From contig CAIIXF020000004.1 of NCBI GenBank assembly GCA_903813345.2, positions 23,189,985 through 23,253,984 on the forward strand: a stretch of 64,000 nucleotides of DNA. The letters run 5' to 3'. Below, one piece after another: positions 59,562-64,000 of the stretch; position 1 is the stretch's first letter, and each line of letters opens with the position of its first letter. Source of the DNA: Owenia fusiformis. Lineage: Eukaryota; Annelida; Polychaeta; Sabellida; Oweniidae. The position numbers and the translations under genes are program-made. Under the pieces are notes generated by a model, which ran no database searches, was not told the origin of the DNA, and worked only from the letters and a program-made list of their open reading frames with translations.

Positions 59562-59850
59562 CAGGGTGACCCAAACTGAATGCAACTCACAACACATAAA
59601 ATAAAACTGCTATAACTTTCATTTTTAGCTTTTCTTGGGTAAACGATAATAAAGTTAAGCATAGTTGTTTCTAAAGAATGCTTTGTACAACTGAACAACT
59701 GAATTATCCTGCATGAAGACCTACTTTGAGAACAAGTCCTTTAAATCTGCGTAAGAAAAATTTCGAAGACAGTTCCATATCAACTGTTATCCTGACAAGA
59801 GCCAGATTTACGGATGCGCTAAGTTAGAGCAAAGGAAATTGTGATGAATT
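59562..59850 (+). pseudogene. Decayed mariner-type element with transposase N-terminal relic
   Basis: CAGGGTGACCCAAACTGAAT follows TA at 59560-59561 and looks like a mariner left end. Downstream the plus strand reads MKTYFENKSFKSA, a stop, then EKFRRQFHINCYPDKSQIYG. This matches the YFxxKSFxxxxxxFRRQF pattern of the DUF4817-type helix-turn-helix in invertebrate mariner-like transposases. Stops and a shift break the frame. The right end was not found. Confidence 0.55.
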
Positions 59851-62328
59851 CAAAGTGAAGGGGGCCAAACTGGACGACATTTGAGAGTTTGGATAGTCTC
59901 AAAAACGTGACGAGCCTATTGGCAGGTGCGAAAGATCGAAAAAACGTAAAAAACTACATGCTTTTAGAACAAATATGGTAGAGCGTTTTCTCCCCCTGAA
60001 CCTTTATAATTAAAAACAGACAGAACAAACGTGATGCTACAGTGCGACCTATGGCATCATTCGCCTAGCCACTATATCATAGCTGCCTTAATGTACCAAA
60101 AGGTGGCAGGGTTTATTCTTCTATATGCTATCGTATTCGGGAATTCCCCATTACATGATGTCCAATCAAATTGCAGGATGTGATCACGTGAAAAATCATG
60201 ATCATGTGCTCTTACAATGCCGCGCATGAGCAAAGTAAAATTTGAAATCGTGGAAATGGCGTTAACATCAGTTCAACTTCATCATTTCAAAACTACGGTA
60301 ATACTATTGAAGTTACTCGATCAAAACTTGTAGAGAATACTCATAAAACAACAGCGAACATCGAGAGATTCATTTCAATGGAAAATGAGGTATGTAAATA
60401 TAAAATTTGTTATCGAACGTGCCAATACAAAAGGTCATCTTTGGGAAATCCCCCCCCCTTGCATTTTCCGTGTTCTGCGCATGTCCGCGAGTTATCAAGG
60501 TCGATGAAACTAACTTATTACCAAGCGACCCAGAATATTGATGAATTGAACAAAGTCATGTTAGATAGAGTAGATATAATGTAACAATAAATGTAACTAG
60601 TTCAATAAATATTGAACAACCAAGGCACTAATTCTACAATTTCCTCTCGAGTCGCTCAATCAACATTTTACAGTAAATTGATTCAAACACGTAAATTATG
60701 AGAAAGTGATGTTTACCTGTACGTAGGCTACTACAGCCGGTTTTATGCTTTGTTTTACATCATGAAAAGCACCTTTTATTATATGGCCATGAGATAAAGA
60801 GGTCTCTTATTATCTACCTCTTTTATCCATAAACTTGTTTAAACAGAAAATACGTAAATAATTCCGAAATAATCGATGGGATGCTAAATGCTCTGTACTA
60901 TCTTACCATGTTAATACGTTATGCAAATGGTTCCCGTTCATTGTGTTCATTGCTATAACAGTGAGTTAGTCAATGATTGGCAAAAAACGCTAATATCTTA
61001 TGAACTGAAATAAAAGGTATAAAATGGCTCATATGAGCCACATATGGTTTAATACTAGATTTTAGGCAATCTGGCCATTTATTTGAACAGGAACTGAAAA
61101 TCTAGTCATAAAATGTTGGTCCCTAAACTAGTAGATTGTTAGGTTTGAGACAGTTGATACCATGTGTATTCCCCATGGGAAAACACTATGAAACATATGG
61201 TCTTCATCTTAATTGCTTTTTAGGTATCTTTTACATTTTGAGAAATCGAGATCATTTAGCTTTACAATTTGTAATCGAAAATGTCGAGTTGGGGTCCTTA
61301 TCCATCGATTAGTGCATTCCGATTGATTAATGAAGTTATGAAATAGCTGGTCTACTATTGGATACTTTACTACCCTAGAGTTATAACTTTCTTCTAAAAA
61401 AGAGTATTACTAAACAAGGCAAATGTCATCACCTACCATTTGTTACAGATATCGAACGCCGTCCTGAAAAAGCAGTTTCAATAACAGTGTCAAACAACGC
61501 TGCCAACTATAGCCACTCCAAAGACACAATGACGAAACGAAATTGATAAGACATATACTTATATACTTATACTGTACTTCAGAGATCTCCCGCTGTCACT
61601 TTACCGCCGCCCCCCCCCCCCTTCTTGAAACCAAAAGCACCCCAGTTGGCACCCTGCACTTCAATTTCCGATTTGAAAAATGAGTGAAATAAGCAGCAAT
61701 CTGGATACATCGTAAGCGTAGCGAGCGCCGGTTTTTTCAGACTTGAAAAATTGCACCCTGTTGAAAACTTTTTTGGGGGAGAACCCTGTACTTGAAACTT
61801 GGGTTTTCTATTTTCAACAACTTTTTCCTATATACGTACTAGACTACATTATTGCAATGCTACGATTTCAAACTGCTTTTCCATTAACGCCTATAATTTC
61901 CTCACGTATCTAAGGTTTTTCATTATTAGGCAAAATAACACAAAAAGTTATAACTTGCCCCACTGGGCATCGATGTTTACGTGGGCATCGATGTTTACAT
62001 GATGGACTTAAGGCTAGGTTTGGGCAAAAAGTAATTCAAGGATCCGTTTGTTTACAAGAGATTGATTGTCTTCTGAAAAACGATGAACATATCATACTGA
62101 TATGCATTCAAATGGGATCAATAGTAGAACAAGTGTCTGAATCAATAAATAAACAATTACACCATTAATGTTTACGCACTTATTTATTCATATTGTACTT
62201 TAGTGTAACTATAGCTTCTCTAACTAAGTCATCAGTACATTATCATGTGCTACGTTACTATGGTGCTTCATTTTACCTTACTAGACTACCTAATGACTTT
62301 TCTGTATTATTGTCTCATATAACCTTCT
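59851..62328. other. Intergenic, no gene seen
   Basis: No gene recognised. A C-rich run occurs at about 61606-61621, and an 18-bp doublet (GGGCATCGATGTTTAC) at about 61967-61998. Confidence 0.4.
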
Positions 62329-63760
62329 CTAAAATACCATTTGATAACATTAGTTGAAAGTTGTAAATTATATAGATCACACTTTGAAAGTAGATGATAT
62401 GATATAAGAATTTGTGTCACTGACTTATATTACGTTGTTCTAAAATACCATTTGATAACATTAGTTGAAAGTTGTAAATTATATAGATCACACTTTGAAA
62501 GTAGATGATATGATATAAGAATTTGTGTCACTGACTTATATTACGTTGTTCTAAAATACCATTTGATAACATTAGTTGAAAGTTGTAAATTATATAGATC
62601 ACACTTTGAAAGTAGATGATATGATATAAGAATTTGTGTCACTGACTTATATTACGTTGTTCTAAAATACCATTTGATAACATTAGTTGAAAGTTGTAAA
62701 TTATATAGATCACACTTTGAAAGTAGATGATATGATATAAGAATTTGTGTCACTGACTTATATTACGTTGTTCTAAAATACCATTTGATAACATTAGTTG
62801 AAAGTTGTAAATTATATAGATCACACTTTGAAAGTAGATGATATGATATAAGAATTTGTGCCACTCGCTTATATTACTTTGTTCTAAAATACCATTTGAT
62901 AACATTAGTTGAAAGTTGTAAATTATATAGATCACACTTTGAAAGTAGATGATATGATATAAGAATTTGTGTCACTGTCTTATAATACTTTGTTCTAAAA
63001 TATCATTTGATACCAATTAGGTGGAAGTTACAATGAAACTATAGTTCTTTCATCCTTTCACCTTTGCAAACAGGTGATATGGTATTGGCGACATTGTGTA
63101 CCTGTCTTATATTACTTTGTTCTAAAATATCATTTGATACCAATTAGGTGGAAGTTACAATGAAACTATAGTTCTTTCATCCTTTTACCTTTGCAAATAG
63201 GTGATATGGTATTGGCGACATTGTGTACCTGTCTTATATTACTTTGTTCTAAAATATCATTTGATACCAATTAGGTGGAAGTTACAATGAAACTATAGTT
63301 CTTTCATCCTTTTACCTTTGCAAATAGGTGATATGGTATCGGACGCATATTGTACCTGTCTTATATTAATTTATTTAAAATACCATTTGAAAAGAAAGTA
63401 ACAACTTCAACATAATTTGTTGAGGTTGAAAACTTTCTTTCACCTAATTAGAAACCCCTGTGATGATAAAATATTGGAGACACTGTAGACATGCCTTAAA
63501 ATTCTGTCTCGAGTCATATCATTTGATACATTAGTTGAAAGTTGAAAACTATGTTTCTTTCACTCAAATGGATCACACTTTGAAAATAGGTGATATATTA
63601 TTGGAGACATTGTATCTAGTCTTATACTACTTTCTTCTAAATAATATTTGATGACATTAGTTGAAAGCTGTAAACTAATATTTCTTGAACCTAAATAGAT
63701 CGCCCATAATGTCCCTGTCTCATATTATCTTCTTCTAAAATACTAGCTTACGATATTAAT
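62329..63760. repeat. Satellite-like array: 111-bp units followed by 127-bp units
   Basis: The phrase CTAAAATA(C/T)CATTTGATA recurs at 62329, 62440, 62551, 62662, 62773, 62884 and 62995 (period exactly 111). It then recurs at 63122 and 63249 (period 127) with a different interior (AATTAGGTGGAAGTTACAATG and GGTGATATGGTATTGG). More diverged units continue to about 63760. The first five units are nearly identical. Confidence 0.95.
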
Positions 63761-64000
63761 CTGACAACTCGTATACTACATTCCTTCCCCTAAGAAGACA
63801 ACGTTTTTGGCAACTGATTACCTACTACTAGTGACCTAAACAGAACCCAATTGAAGTAGTGCAATTTAACAGCACGACTGTCTCGTATTTTAGTGTTTTA
63901 CTAATGGAGGGTATTCGTCACGCCGGGTAACTCCATTCGAATTCTCAAGTTATCAACATACCAATTTGCTAAAACATGCCAACCGTGCTAGTTCGATTAC
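63761..64000. other. Intergenic to window end
   Basis: No feature recognised. Confidence 0.4.

Noticed and set aside
59331-59597. Minus-strand frame of 88 codons
   Set aside because: It overlaps the start of a decayed mariner element and shows no family similarity.

Overview
This is nuclear DNA from an animal, most likely a marine invertebrate. The genes are AT-rich and split into many short exons with GT-AG introns. Their products (a CILP-type matrix protein, an ITIH C-terminal-type protein, tartrate-resistant acid phosphatase, a YHYH protein and an SLC28 transporter) are typical metazoan families. The introns and spacers are full of small inverted-repeat DNA transposons and minisatellites. 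A lophotrochozoan such as a mollusc is my best guess, but the phylum cannot be fixed from this sequence alone.

Layout. Positions 1-5500 hold only repeats. A plus-strand secreted protein gene of 8 exons (5607-12025, 485 aa) ends in a GDPH-containing module resembling the ITIH C-terminal domain; a PIF/Harbinger relic fills its fourth intron. A piggyBac-like MITE separates it from a plus-strand CILP-like gene of 7 exons (13602-26503, about 1403 aa). That protein has an N-terminal transmembrane anchor, 17 Thr-rich 15-residue repeats, TSP1, an Ig domain and the large CILP body. Its last exon carries a one-base frameshift near 26086. On the minus strand lie a purple acid phosphatase (ACP5-like, 33117-27811, 7 exons, 533 aa) with a 190-residue heptad-repeat tail, a YHYH-domain protein (36327-35431), and a concentrative nucleoside transporter homologue (SLC28, 50498-39245, 11 exons, 562 aa). 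From 50.5 kb to 64 kb I see no credible host gene, only transposon relics and tandem repeats.

Exon joins were worked out by eye from splice sites, reading phase and family similarity. In all four multi-exon genes the phases close exactly from start to stop (with one base restored in CILP).

The most interesting points are: the SLC28 homologue has lost the residues that contact nucleosides in characterised CNTs but keeps sodium-site residues; the CILP homologue is predicted to be membrane-anchored with a furin site; and the acid phosphatase has a degenerate 7-residue repeat tail. ACP5 and SLC28 sit close together and could in principle act in turn (dephosphorylating extracellular nucleotides, then taking up nucleosides), but the changed SLC28 pocket argues against a simple version of that idea.
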